Assembly (NCBI RefSeq): GCF_034479555.1
Contig: NZ_CP140151.1
Coordinates: 3,100,001-3,164,000 of the forward strand
Direction: 5' to 3'
Length of the DNA stretch: 64,000 nucleotides
Source of the DNA: Chromohalobacter canadensis
Lineage (GTDB): Bacteria; Pseudomonadota; Gammaproteobacteria; Pseudomonadales; Halomonadaceae
The notes under the pieces were generated by a model. It was not told the DNA's origin and made no database searches. It saw only the letters and a list, made by a program, of their open reading frames with translations. Of this stretch, positions 51,191-60,765 are shown piece after piece. Made by a program: the position numbers and the translations under genes. Positions within the stretch are counted from its first letter, which is position 1. Each line of letters starts with the position of its first letter.

Positions 51191-54100
51191 TTGAGCACGA
51201 CACCGACGAGCGATTCCCACGATCAATTGGCGCAACTGCGCGCGCAACTCGACGACTGCCTGCTGCGTGATGCTCACGATCAAGGGAGGCGTCTCGACAA
51301 GCTGGCAGGACGCGCGCGCGGCGGCAAGCCCATCGACCGTTCGCTGCGCGAGATCGAGACGCGTCTGGCGCGCTCGCGCGAGGCCTTGGCGGCGCGGCGT
51401 GCCCAGCCGCTGACGCTGAATTATCCCGAGCATCTGCCCGTGGCCGAGCGGCGCGACGATCTGCTGGCAGCGCTCGACGAGCACCAGATCGTCGTGGTGG
51501 CCGGTGAAACCGGCTCGGGCAAGACGACCCAGTTACCCAAGCTGTGCCTCGAGCTGGGACTGGGACGGCGTGGCCTGATCGGCCATACGCAGCCACGGCG
51601 TCTGGCGGCGCGAACCGTCGCCACGCGCCTCGCCGAAGAACTGGAAGTACCGCTGGGGTCGCAGGTCGGCTACCAGGTGCGTTTCACCGACCAGACCGAT
51701 GAGCGCACTCTCGTCAAGCTGATGACCGACGGCATCCTGCTCGCCGAGACGCAGAACGACCCGGACCTGATGCGCTACGAAGCGATCATCATCGACGAGG
51801 CCCACGAGCGCAGCCTCAACATCGACTTCCTGCTCGGTTATCTCAAGCGTCTGACCGAACGACGCCCGGATCTCAAGATCATCATTACGTCGGCGACCAT
51901 TGACGTTGAACGCTTCAGCCAGCACTTCGGGCGTGAAGGAAAACCGGCGCCGGTGGTCGAGGTGTCGGGGCGCACCTACCCGGTGGATGTGTTCTATCGG
52001 CCGCTGGTCCGTGATGCCGACGACGAGGAAGACCGCTCCTTGCAGGAAGGGATTCTGCATGCGGTGGAAGAGATCGAGGCCATCGAGCGCGAACGACGCT
52101 GGTTCAGCGGCCCGCGTGACGTGCTGATCTTTCTGCCCGGCGAGCGGGAAATCCGCGAGACGGCGGATACCTTGCGGCGTGCCGATCTCCGGGGCACCGA
52201 GATCCTGCCGCTCTATGCGCGACTTTCCAATGCCGAGCAGAATCGCGTGTTCCAGTCGCACACCGGGCGTCGCATCGTGCTGGCCACCAACGTCGCTGAA
52301 ACCTCGCTGACCGTGCCGGGCATCCGCTATGTCATCGATCCTGGCCTGGTGCGCATGAGCCGTTACAGCTACCGCGCCAAGGTCCAGCGCCTGCCCATCG
52401 AGCCGGTCAGTCAGGCCAGTGCCGATCAGCGCAAGGGGCGCTGCGGGCGTATCAGCGAGGGCGTGTGTATTCGCCTCTACAGTGAGGAAGATTTCCTGGC
52501 GCGGCCGACTTACACCGAACCCGAGATCCAGCGCACCAATCTGGCCTCGGTGATCTTGTCGATGCTGGCGCTCAAGCTCGGCGATATCGAGGCGTTCCCC
52601 TTCGTCGACGTGCCGGATTCGCGCTTCGTCAAGGACGGTTATCGTCTGCTCTATGAGCTGGGGGCCGTGGGGGCCGTGGGGGCCGACAATCGCTTGAGCG
52701 AGCTGGGGCGGCGTCTGGCACGCTTGCCCATCGACCCACGCCTGGCACGCATGGTGCTGGCCGGCGCCGAGCAGGGCAGCCTGCGCGAAACATTGATCGT
52801 GGTCAGCGCGTTGGCCGCCCAAGACCCGCGTGACCGTCCCGCCGACAAGCGCCAGGCCGCCGACCAGCAACATCGCCAATGGCAGGATTCTGAGTCCGAC
52901 TTCATGGCCTGGCTGAATCTCTGGCATGGCGTCGAACATGCGCGCGAGACCTTGTCCGGCAACCAGCTACGACGTTGGTGCCGTGACAATTATCTGAGTT
53001 ATCTGCGACTACGCGAGTGGCACGATACCTTCCGCCAGCTCAAGCAACTGACCCGCGACATGGGGCTCGAGTCCTCCAGTGCGGTGCTGCCGCCCAAGGA
53101 AGACGCCCCTGCGACGGCGCATCCTCGTGTCGACAGTGAACGCCTGCACAAGGCGTTGCTCTCGGGGTTGCTCTCGCATCTGGGGACGCTGCAGGAAAAT
53201 CGCGAGTATCTGGGTGCGCGCAATCGCAAGTTCATGATTCATCCCGGCTCGGGGCTGGCCAAGAAGACGCCCAAGTGGGTCATGGCCGGCGAGCTGGTGG
53301 AAACCTCGCGACTCTATGCGCGTGACGTGGCGCGCATACAGCCGGCCTGGGTAGAGCCCATGGCCGAGCATCTGATCAAGCGCAGCCATAGCGAGCCGCA
53401 TTGGGAAATGAAGCGCGGTCAGGTCGTCGCCTTCGAGCAGGTCACGCTGTTCGGCCTGCCCATCGTCACTGGGCGGCGCGTCGACTATGCCAAGGTGGCG
53501 CCGGCAGAGGCGCGCGAAATATTCATCCGCCGCGCCCTGGTGGAAGGCGAGTATCGCAGCCAGGCCGATTTCTTCCAGCATAATCGCGCCTTGATCGACG
53601 ACGTCGAGGAACTCGAGGACCGCGCCCGCAAGCGCGATATTCTGGTCGACGAGGAGACGCTGTTCGCTTTCTACGATGCGCGCTTGCCGGCGGATGTCGC
53701 GGGTGCCCGTAGCTTCGAGCGCTGGCGCAAGAAAGCCGAGCGCGAGGCGCCCGATGTGCTCAAGCTCGATCGCGACACGCTGATGGCGCGCGACGCCGAG
53801 GAGATCACGCAGGAAGCCTATCCCGATGTGTTGGTACACAATGGCGTGCGTTACCCGCTCAGCTATCATTTTGCACCCAGGCAACCCGACGACGGTGTGA
53901 CCTTGACGGTGCCGGCGGCGATGCTGTCGCAACTGCCCGAAGGACGCCTCGAATGGCTGGTGCCGGGGCTCTTGCGCGAGAAGTGTATCGCGCTGCTCAA
54001 GACGCTGCCCAAGGCGATTCGCCGCCAGGTGGTGCCGATTCCCGACTGGGTGGATGCCGCCCTGGCAACGCTGGTGCCCGATGAGCGCCCGCTGACCGAG

Positions 54101-55183
54101 GCGCTGGGCGAGTTCCTGCGTCGACGCACCGGCGTGCGCTTGGGGCCCGATGACTGGCATACCGAGGCCCTCGAGGCGCATCTGGTCATGAATCTGCGCG
54201 TGGTCGATCATGACGGCAAGGTGCTTGGTGAAGGGCGTGACTTGGGCGTCCTCAAGCAGCGTTTCGATGAGGCGGCAAGTCAAGGCGCGAAGGCCCTGGC
54301 GGCGAGTGGGCCGACGGCTGAGGCGCTGGACGAGTTGCCGGCACAGGCGATCCCCGAATCGCGTTCCACACAACAGGCGGGGATTCGCGTCGAGGCCTAT
54401 CCGGCATTGGTCGATCAGGGCGAGAGTCTGGCTATTGAATCCTTCGATCATCCAGACAAGGCACACGCGGTGCATCGTCATGGGGTCAAGCGCGCAGCGA
54501 TGCTGCGCCTGCCCGAGCAGGTGCGCTATCTTGCCCGCGAGCTCAAGGGCGTTGACCGCTGTGCGTTGCTGTTCGCCAAGGTGGGGAGTAAGCAACAACT
54601 CGTCGACGACCTGATCGAGGCGGTCTTCCTGCAAGTTGTCGCCGTGGATCCGTTGCCGCGTGATCGCCAGGCCCTGGAGGCGCGCATCGAGGTAACGCGG
54701 GGCGAACTCGTCGCGCATGCCGAATCCCTGGTTGCGACTCTCCAGAAAGCCCTGGAAGGGCATCTGGAAGTGACCAAGGCGCTCAAGGGCAACCTCAATT
54801 TGTCCTTGGCCTTGGTCTACAGTGATTTGAAAGCCCAGATGGGACGTCTGGTGTATCCCGGCTTTATCAGCGACGCCGAGGCCTGGCTCGAGCAGTATCC
54901 GCGCTACATGCAAGCAGCGCTGATCCGGCTCGAAAAGGCGCCGCGTGAACGCAACCGTGACCAGGCCGCGATGCAGCAGGTGCATGAATTCGAGGAGCGC
55001 CTGCATGCGCGCCTCGAGGCCGATCGGCGCGAGGGACGTCGTGACCCACGTTTCATCGAGTTCGGCTGGTGGATCGAGGAGTTGCGGGTGTCGTTGTTCG
55101 CCCAGCAGCTCGGCACCTTGGCGCCGGTCTCGGACAAGCGCCTCGAACGTCGCTGGGCGGAACTGACGGGACGTCAGCAGTGA
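51191..55183 (+). CDS. hrpA: ATP-dependent RNA helicase HrpA
   Basis: The 1330-residue DEAH-box helicase is close in length and sequence to E. coli HrpA. It has motif I GETGSGKTTQ, motif II DEAHERS, SATID, and QRKGRCGRISEG for motif VI. Winged-helix, helicase-associated and DUF3418-like regions then run to the C-terminus (SLFAQQLGTLAPVSDKRLERRW). It acts on stalled ribosomes and on mRNA. No ATG is nearby, and a TTG at 51191 with GAGG upstream is the likely start. A 9-base tandem repeat lies at 52661-52684. Confidence 0.95.
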   Translation: MSTTPTSDSHDQLAQLRAQLDDCLLRDAHDQGRRLDKLAGRARGGKPIDRSLREIETRLARSREALAARRAQPLTLNYPEHLPVAERRDDLLAALDEHQIVVVAGETGSGKTTQLPKLCLELGLGRRGLIGHTQPRRLAARTVATRLAEELEVPLGSQVGYQVRFTDQTDERTLVKLMTDGILLAETQNDPDLMRYEAIIIDEAHERSLNIDFLLGYLKRLTERRPDLKIIITSATIDVERFSQHFGREGKPAPVVEVSGRTYPVDVFYRPLVRDADDEEDRSLQEGILHAVEEIEAIERERRWFSGPRDVLIFLPGEREIRETADTLRRADLRGTEILPLYARLSNAEQNRVFQSHTGRRIVLATNVAETSLTVPGIRYVIDPGLVRMSRYSYRAKVQRLPIEPVSQASADQRKGRCGRISEGVCIRLYSEEDFLARPTYTEPEIQRTNLASVILSMLALKLGDIEAFPFVDVPDSRFVKDGYRLLYELGAVGAVGADNRLSELGRRLARLPIDPRLARMVLAGAEQGSLRETLIVVSALAAQDPRDRPADKRQAADQQHRQWQDSESDFMAWLNLWHGVEHARETLSGNQLRRWCRDNYLSYLRLREWHDTFRQLKQLTRDMGLESSSAVLPPKEDAPATAHPRVDSERLHKALLSGLLSHLGTLQENREYLGARNRKFMIHPGSGLAKKTPKWVMAGELVETSRLYARDVARIQPAWVEPMAEHLIKRSHSEPHWEMKRGQVVAFEQVTLFGLPIVTGRRVDYAKVAPAEAREIFIRRALVEGEYRSQADFFQHNRALIDDVEELEDRARKRDILVDEETLFAFYDARLPADVAGARSFERWRKKAEREAPDVLKLDRDTLMARDAEEITQEAYPDVLVHNGVRYPLSYHFAPRQPDDGVTLTVPAAMLSQLPEGRLEWLVPGLLREKCIALLKTLPKAIRRQVVPIPDWVDAALATLVPDERPLTEALGEFLRRRTGVRLGPDDWHTEALEAHLVMNLRVVDHDGKVLGEGRDLGVLKQRFDEAASQGAKALAASGPTAEALDELPAQAIPESRSTQQAGIRVEAYPALVDQGESLAIESFDHPDKAHAVHRHGVKRAAMLRLPEQVRYLARELKGVDRCALLFAKVGSKQQLVDDLIEAVFLQVVAVDPLPRDRQALEARIEVTRGELVAHAESLVATLQKALEGHLEVTKALKGNLNLSLALVYSDLKAQMGRLVYPGFISDAEAWLEQYPRYMQAALIRLEKAPRERNRDQAAMQQVHEFEERLHARLEADRREGRRDPRFIEFGWWIEELRVSLFAQQLGTLAPVSDKRLERRWAELTGRQQ
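52661..52684 (+). repeat. In-frame 9-base tandem repeat inside hrpA
   Basis: GGGGCCGTG occurs twice and GGGGCCGAC once, head to tail, encoding GAVGAVGAD after an ELGAV-like strand. Confidence 0.8.
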
Positions 55184-55232
55184 CACCGCGCCCTCTAACG
55201 ACCACACGACAAGCGCACCCGGGAGCACGCTC

Positions 55233-56375
55233 ATGACGCATGCGGTCATCACCGGAACGGGACTCTACACGCCCCCCAACGTCATCGACAACGCGACGTT
55301 GGTGGCTTCGTTCAACGCCTGGGTGGACCTTGAGAACGCGCGCCACCACGAGGCGATTCGAGACGGACATCGCGAGCCACTCGAACATTCGAGCAGCGAG
55401 TTCATCGTCAAGGCTTCGGGAATTCATAGCCGCTACGTGGTCGAGGCGGCGGGGATCCTCGACCCCGACCGCATGCGCCCGCAATTGGCACCACGCGCCA
55501 ATGACGAGCTCAGTGTGCAGGCCGAGATGGGCTTGGAAGCGGCGCGCCAGGCGCTGTCCAATGCCGCCGTCACGCCAGATGACTTGGATATGGTGATCGT
55601 CGCGTGCTCCAACCTGCAGCGTGCGTATCCAGCCATCGCCGTGGAGGTGCAGGCGGCATTGGGCGCTGGCGGGTACGCTTTCGACATGAATGTGGCGTGT
55701 TCGAGCGCGACTTTCGCCATCGATCTCGCCAACAATGCGATTCGCGCCGGCAGCGCCAAGCGCGTGCTGGTGGTGAGCCCGGAGATCTGCTCGGCGCATC
55801 TCAATTTCCGCGATCGCGATAGTCATTTCATCTTCGGCGATGCGTGTACGGCGGTGCTGCTGGAGGCCGATGACGTGGCGCGAGCGGAGGAGCGCTTCGA
55901 GGTCATGAGCACGCGCCTGGTGACGCGTTTCTCGAACGCGATTCGCAACAATTTTGGCTTTCTCGACCGGGTGACGGAGCACAGGATCGATGCCGAACCG
56001 GCGTTCGTTGCCGATAAGTTATTCGTGCAGGAAGGTCGTCGGGTCTTCAAGGAGGTGTGTCCGCTGGTGGCCGAGTTGATTGGCGCTCACCTCGAGGCGC
56101 AGAATGTGGTACCTCATGATCTCAAGCGGTTGTGGCTGCATCAGGCCAATCGTCATATGAATGATCTGATCGCCCGGCGCGTGTTGGGGCGCGACCCCGA
56201 TGAAAGCGAAGCGCCGGTGATTCTCGACCGCTATGCCAACACCAGTTCTGCCGGTTCGATCATCGCCTTTCATTTGCATCGCGACAATCTGGCCGTGGGG
56301 GATGTTGGGGTGGTCTGTTCGTTCGGAGCGGGCTACAGTGCGGGCAATATATTATTGCGGAAGGTGAAGGCTTGA
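55233..56375 (+). CDS. Beta-ketoacyl-ACP synthase III (KAS III, long form)
   Basis: The 380-residue enzyme has the KAS III triad: C156 in NVACSSATF, His in LWLHQANRHM and Asn in RYANTSSAG. It is longer than FabH (about 320) and resembles the second KAS III type found in pseudomonads that uses longer acyl-CoA primers. It condenses an acyl-CoA with malonyl-ACP to start fatty-acid synthesis. GGGAG precedes the ATG by 8 bases. The stop overlaps mlaA (TGATG). Confidence 0.9.
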   Translation: MTHAVITGTGLYTPPNVIDNATLVASFNAWVDLENARHHEAIRDGHREPLEHSSSEFIVKASGIHSRYVVEAAGILDPDRMRPQLAPRANDELSVQAEMGLEAARQALSNAAVTPDDLDMVIVACSNLQRAYPAIAVEVQAALGAGGYAFDMNVACSSATFAIDLANNAIRAGSAKRVLVVSPEICSAHLNFRDRDSHFIFGDACTAVLLEADDVARAEERFEVMSTRLVTRFSNAIRNNFGFLDRVTEHRIDAEPAFVADKLFVQEGRRVFKEVCPLVAELIGAHLEAQNVVPHDLKRLWLHQANRHMNDLIARRVLGRDPDESEAPVILDRYANTSSAGSIIAFHLHRDNLAVGDVGVVCSFGAGYSAGNILLRKVKA

Positions 56376-57124
56376 TGAAAATGACCAAGTGGCTGGCCGC
56401 GGCATGCATGGTGGCGGCGGTAAGCGGCTGCGCGACGCAGGGCCAGACGGACGCCAACCCCGACGATCCCTGGGAGGGGTATAACCGTAAAGTGTTCGCT
56501 TTCAACGACACGCTGGATCGCTATGCGTTGAAGCCCGCTGCTCAAGGGTATGACTATGTAACTCCCGAGCCGGTTCAGTCGGGGGTCGGCAATTTCTTCA
56601 GCAACCTGGGTGAGATTGGCACCACGGTCAATAGCGTGTTGCAGTGGAAGTGGGCCAACGCCGGGGTGTCGTCCGGGCGTTTCGTGATCAATTCGATCCT
56701 GGGGATCGGCGGCATTCTCGACCCAGCCTCGCGCATGGGCCTCGTCGAGCGTGAAGAAGATTTTGGTCAGACGTTGGCCACCTGGGGCGTCGGCGAAGGG
56801 CCTTACGTGGTCTTGCCGGTGCTGGGCGGGCGTACGCTGCGCCATACCTCGGGATTACCCGTGGATTGGTATACCGACCCGGTGACCTATGTCGAAGACG
56901 ATTCGGTGCGCTATGGTTTGCGATTCATCGATCTCATCGATACCCGAGCGGGACTCCTTGACCGCGAGGAGCTGATTAGCGGCGATCGTTACAGCTTCAT
57001 TCGTGATGCGTATCTCCAGAACCGGCGCTATGAGGTCAACGACGGTGAAACGGGAAAAGATCCCTTCGCCAGCGGTGATTTCGGCGACGATTTCGAATAC
57101 GACGAAGACGCCTTCGCCGATTGA
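56375..57124 (+). CDS. mlaA: MlaA outer-membrane lipoprotein
   Basis: The 249-residue precursor has a lipoprotein signal (VSGC, acylated C19) followed by the MlaA/VacJ domain DPWEGYNRKVFAFNDTLDRYALKPAAQGYDYVTP. NFFSNLGEIGTTVNSVLQ and a long acidic tail follow. MlaA takes phospholipid from the outer leaflet of the outer membrane and hands it to MlaC and the MlaFEDB complex, not encoded here. The start overlaps the KAS III stop. Confidence 0.95.
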   Translation: MKMTKWLAAACMVAAVSGCATQGQTDANPDDPWEGYNRKVFAFNDTLDRYALKPAAQGYDYVTPEPVQSGVGNFFSNLGEIGTTVNSVLQWKWANAGVSSGRFVINSILGIGGILDPASRMGLVEREEDFGQTLATWGVGEGPYVVLPVLGGRTLRHTSGLPVDWYTDPVTYVEDDSVRYGLRFIDLIDTRAGLLDREELISGDRYSFIRDAYLQNRRYEVNDGETGKDPFASGDFGDDFEYDEDAFAD

Positions 57125-57139
57125 TCCCGAGGCCCCTGC

Positions 57140-58279
57140 ATGGCCAACGCACGTACTCTGATCGGTCTGCTCGACACGCCCGGCGCATCGCGAGATGCGC
57201 TGGCTAGCCTCATTGGAAGCGGGCAGTTTGCCGTATTGGCGACGACGTCCGTAGACGCGTTACCCGACGACGTGGCCTTGGTGGTCGCCCATGTGCGAGC
57301 GGTCGCAAGGGAAGACTGGGCCACGTTGGCCGCGCGTTGGCCGACCATCGTCATCAGTGAGACACGCCTCGATGGCGACCTGCTGCAGGCCGTGGACGCC
57401 GGGTTGGTCGATTATCTGGTCGAGCCGGAATGCCATGGCGATATCTTGCGTCGCTTGATCGCTCGTTCCATCGAGCATCATCGTTTGACCCAGGAGCACG
57501 CCCGCGACCGCCAACGCCTGGCCGAGCTCAACGAAAGCCTGGAGACCCACCTGGCCATGTTGCGTCTCGATCAGCAGGCCGGTTGGCAGATCCAGCGCAA
57601 GTTGCTGCCAGCCAGCCCGATAACACTGCATGGCGTGAGGGCCGATTACTGGCTAGCACCATCTCTTTATCTGTCGGGCGACTTTCTGGATTTTCAGCGT
57701 TGCGATGCACGCTACAGTTTCTTTTATTTCGTCGATGTCTCGGGTCACGGAGCGTCGTCGGCTTTTGTGACCGTGCTGCTCAAGTACCTCAGCAATCGCT
57801 GGCTGACACAGTGGCGGCAACAGGCGGCGGAGACCTTCCCTGCGCGCTGCCTGACGGAGCTCAATCGAGAGCTGTTGGAGACGGGGATCGGCAAACATGC
57901 CACGGTGTTTGCCGGGGTGCTTGACCACGAGCAACGCTATCTCCACTATTCGCTCGGCGCGCAGATGCCGATGCCCTTTTTGCAAGTGGATCGTGAAGTC
58001 AGCGTGCTCGAGGGCGAGGGGCCTCCGGTGGGGTTGTTTCCCCATGTCGAGTTCCCCACCTATGGCTGTACATTGCCGGAACGATTCCGCCTTTGGCTTT
58101 GCTCCGATGGCATCTTGGAGTGCTTGGGCGGCGATACTCTCGATCAGCGTCTTGAGGCACTTAAACATAGGATTGCCTCTTGTGCGTCGGTGGACGCGTT
58201 GAAAGACGGGCTCGTTCTGGGCGATGAATTGCCTGATGATCTCACCATGATGACTTTGAGTGGATTCGACCATGCATGA
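57140..58279 (+). CDS. PP2C-type phosphatase with degenerate receiver domain
   Basis: The 379-residue protein begins with a receiver-like domain (residues 1-115) in which the phosphoacceptor position is not Asp (LVVAHVRAVAR) and the conserved Lys is a Glu (YLVEP). A coiled linker and a SpoIIE-like PP2C domain follow, with GDFLDF, FVDVSGHGASSAFV and the C-terminal LPDDLTMMTLS. PP2C enzymes of this kind dephosphorylate STAS proteins. The next gene encodes a STAS protein and overlaps it by 8 bases. Confidence 0.85.
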   Translation: MANARTLIGLLDTPGASRDALASLIGSGQFAVLATTSVDALPDDVALVVAHVRAVAREDWATLAARWPTIVISETRLDGDLLQAVDAGLVDYLVEPECHGDILRRLIARSIEHHRLTQEHARDRQRLAELNESLETHLAMLRLDQQAGWQIQRKLLPASPITLHGVRADYWLAPSLYLSGDFLDFQRCDARYSFFYFVDVSGHGASSAFVTVLLKYLSNRWLTQWRQQAAETFPARCLTELNRELLETGIGKHATVFAGVLDHEQRYLHYSLGAQMPMPFLQVDREVSVLEGEGPPVGLFPHVEFPTYGCTLPERFRLWLCSDGILECLGGDTLDQRLEALKHRIASCASVDALKDGLVLGDELPDDLTMMTLSGFDHA

Positions 58280-58787
58280 AGGGCGTATTCAGGCGGCGTT
58301 CGACGCCGGTGTGTTCGTGCTCAAGCTCAGTGGTGACGTGCGTCTGACGTTATGCGCGACGCTCGATCAACAGGCGCAGCGTGTGGCCGAGAGCCCAGGC
58401 CTTGTCGCGGTGATGATCGATCTGCGCGAGGCGACGAATGTCGACTCCACGGCGCTGGGCTTTCTGGCCAAAGTGGCGATGGCCGTCCAGGGGCGTCTCG
58501 AACAGCCGCCGACCATCGTCGCTGAACATCCCGACGTACGCCGCATGCTCGACGTCATGGGGTTCTCGCGTTACTTCACCTTGCTGGAAGCACCGTTGAC
58601 CGAGCCGGCGAGTCTCGATGAGTTGCCGCAGGTGAGTGCCGACGAGGATGGCATGCAGCAACGCATCCTCGAGGCACATCGTATCCTCATGCGTATGAGC
58701 GACCATAACCGCGACGAGTTCCAGCCGCTGGTCGACCTGCTCGAAGAGCAGAAATCCGACGAGGATTGCTCCAAGGCGCACCACTGA
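58272..58787 (+). CDS. STAS-domain anti-sigma-factor antagonist-like protein
   Basis: The 171-residue product has a STAS domain (residues 1-110) with the phosphorylatable serine in TNVDSTALGFLAKV, the sequence position used in SpoIIAA-like proteins. About 60 residues of charged helical extension follow, not usual in SpoIIAA. It is the expected substrate of the adjacent PP2C phosphatase. No kinase or sigma-factor gene is adjacent. The ATG at 58272 overlaps the phosphatase stop. Confidence 0.85.
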   Translation: MHEGRIQAAFDAGVFVLKLSGDVRLTLCATLDQQAQRVAESPGLVAVMIDLREATNVDSTALGFLAKVAMAVQGRLEQPPTIVAEHPDVRRMLDVMGFSRYFTLLEAPLTEPASLDELPQVSADEDGMQQRILEAHRILMRMSDHNRDEFQPLVDLLEEQKSDEDCSKAHH

Positions 58788-58830
58788 AAGCCCTTCGAAT
58801 GATGCGCCCGTGCAACGTGGGAGCCTCTTG

Positions 58831-60519
58831 TCATGGGGTGGCGGCAAGTGCTGGAGGGTGCTCTGCCGCCGATGTGACGTCCTCTTGATGAGCCGACAAC
58901 ATGTCGCCCGCTTGATCGTCAGTGTCCTCAAGCACGAACTCGCTTACCGAGGCATGCAGGCGTGTGGTTTCTTCCCCCAACGTGGTAGCGGCGTGTGTGG
59001 CCTGAGTGGCCATGGCGGCATTGCCCTGCGTGAGTTGTTCCAACTGCTCGATCGCCCGGTCGATCTGCTCGATGCCTTGATGCTGTTCTTGGCTGGCGTC
59101 GGCAATCTCGCGCATGAGCTGGGCTGTCTGTTCCACGGAAGCGACTAGCTCGCCAATGGTGGTGCCGGTTTCCTTGACGCGCTGACGACCGGCTTCAACG
59201 TTGCGTCGAGCGTTGTCGGTGAGCGAGCGGATATCGCGTGCGGCGTCGGCGCTTTGGCTGGCGAGGCGTCTGACTTCGTTGGCGACGACAGAAAAACCTC
59301 TGCCATGCTGGCCGGCGCGCGCCGCTTCGACCGACGCATTGAGTGCGAGGAGGTTGGTCTGGAATGCCAGCGAGTCGATCATGGCGACGATATCCTCGAC
59401 CTGACGCGAGTCAGTATGAATGTTGTCCATCGTCGTGGTGACTTGTGATACGGCTACTTGGCCGCGTTCGGCCGAATGCGAGGCAGTGGCAGCCAAGGTG
59501 ACGGCGCGCTCGGCATGTTCGGCATTGCGTCCTACTGTGGCGGTCAGTTGTGCCATGCTGGCGGCTGTCTCTTCCAGGGCAGCCGCTTGTCGCTCGGTTC
59601 TTGCGGACAAGTCGTGGCTATCTTCGGCGATACGCTGGGTATCACGGTGAATCGTCTGACTGCTGGTGCGAACCTCGCCGACGTTGGCGGCGAGGCGCTG
59701 GCGCATGCCATCGAGCGCTTCGAAAAGGCGGCGAACGTCGCGTTGCCCCCGCGTAGTGACAGGGTTGTCCAGGCGCCCTGCGGCAATGCGCTCGAAATGC
59801 TCGATTAGGCCATTGAGCGGCGCTACCACGCGTCGCGTCATGCCCCACATGACAAAGGCAATGGCGATCAGCGAGGCGACAATGGCGGCGCCGATCAAGA
59901 ACCGGAGCGTGTCGGCCATGACGCCGAAGTCGTCGACCAGGGTTGCGCTTTGCTGTTGGCTGGTGGCCATGAAGGCGTCGGCGCTCTGCATGAAGGTGGC
60001 ATTCATGTCGTGCAAGCGTGACTGGCCGGAACGGTAGCCACTGAGATCGCGTGCCGTGTTATCGCCGGAGGCGAGTCGCTCATTGGCTTCTTGAAGTTGC
60101 ATCAATTGCAAGGACATGCCGGTATTGGCCAACGAGTGAAAGCGTTGGCCCAGCGCCTCGAGTTCCGGTGAGGAGGACGTGGGGGCGAGTCCCTCGAAGG
60201 CGTCCTGCGCTCGGGCCATCAAGGCCTCGGCCTCATCGATGACCGGCCCCGGAGGATCGAACGACGGGCGTTCGAGTAGCGATGCGGCACGGTTCATAGC
60301 CAGTTGGGCGCGCAATGTGTCGGCATAAACATCATCGAGTATGGTAGTGCGTTCGGCGTTGAGACGGTCGAGTGTATCGAAGGCTTGTTGACCGACATGC
60401 AACGCATATCCTCCCAATAAGCCGACGGCGATCACCATCAGGCTGAATGCGCCTAGCACCAGCATGCTGATGGCTCGGATTGTCAGCGGCGGTAAACGGC
60501 GAGGCAAAGAAACGCGCAT
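58831..60519 (-). CDS. Methyl-accepting chemotaxis protein, Tar-like four-helix sensor
   Basis: The 562-residue receptor has TM1 (about residues 13-37), a periplasmic four-helix bundle (about 38-190, [11 protein letters not shown] and similar) and TM2 (about 200-222). A HAMP domain and the cytoplasmic signalling domain follow, with the tip [26 protein letters not shown]. The ligand is unknown. No CheR pentapeptide is visible at its C-terminus. On the minus strand GCCGATAA (60665-60672) is a perfect sigma-28 -10, but the TAAA is 19 rather than 15 bases upstream. Confidence 0.9.
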   Translation of the reverse strand: MRVSLPRRLPPLTIRAISMLVLGAFSLMVIAVGLLGGYALHVGQQAFDTLDRLNAERTTILDDVYADTLRAQLAMNRAASLLERPSFDPPGPVIDEAEALMARAQDAFEGLAPTSSSPELEALGQRFHSLANTGMSLQLMQLQEANERLASGDNTARDLSGYRSGQSRLHDMNATFMQSADAFMATSQQQSATLVDDFGVMADTLRFLIGAAIVASLIAIAFVMWGMTRRVVAPLNGLIEHFERIAAGRLDNPVTTRGQRDVRRLFEALDGMRQRLAANVGEVRTSSQTIHRDTQRIAEDSHDLSARTERQAAALEETAASMAQLTATVGRNAEHAERAVTLAATASHSAERGQVAVSQVTTTMDNIHTDSRQVEDIVAMIDSLAFQTNLLALNASVEAARAGQHGRGFSVVANEVRRLASQSADAARDIRSLTDNARRNVEAGRQRVKETGTTIGELVASVEQTAQLMREIADASQEQHQGIEQIDRAIEQLEQLTQGNAAMATQATHAATTLGEETTRLHASVSEFVLEDTDDQAGDMLSAHQEDVTSAAEHPPALAATP

Positions 60520-60765
60520 GATGGGCAGTTCCTGTATCTTTTTTTGAGATCGAAGAGAGGCAGGCTCGTGATGCTGCCGAGCACTACAATGTGGCTGTCA
60601 TGATGGCGCGGGATTGTTTCGATTTATGGACACACGAACCGATGCCTGGCCCCCAGCGCGACCGTTATCGGCTATGATGAGCGCACTAGCTTTTAGCCTT
60701 CTTCATGATCGAGTACCGAGCTTCCAGGGCGTCGGTGCTTAGACGTACGTTTTTCGGGAGATTTC
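60520..60765. promoter_or_regulatory. Divergent region with sigma-28 -10-like element
   Basis: No gene was found. On the minus strand GCCGATAA at 60672-60665 matches the flagellar sigma factor -10 exactly, in the direction of the chemoreceptor gene. The TAAA -35 is at an unusual distance. Confidence 0.4.

Noticed and set aside
53009..55252. 747-codon open frame on the minus strand
   Set aside because: It is fully antisense to hrpA, with low-complexity composition and no motif.
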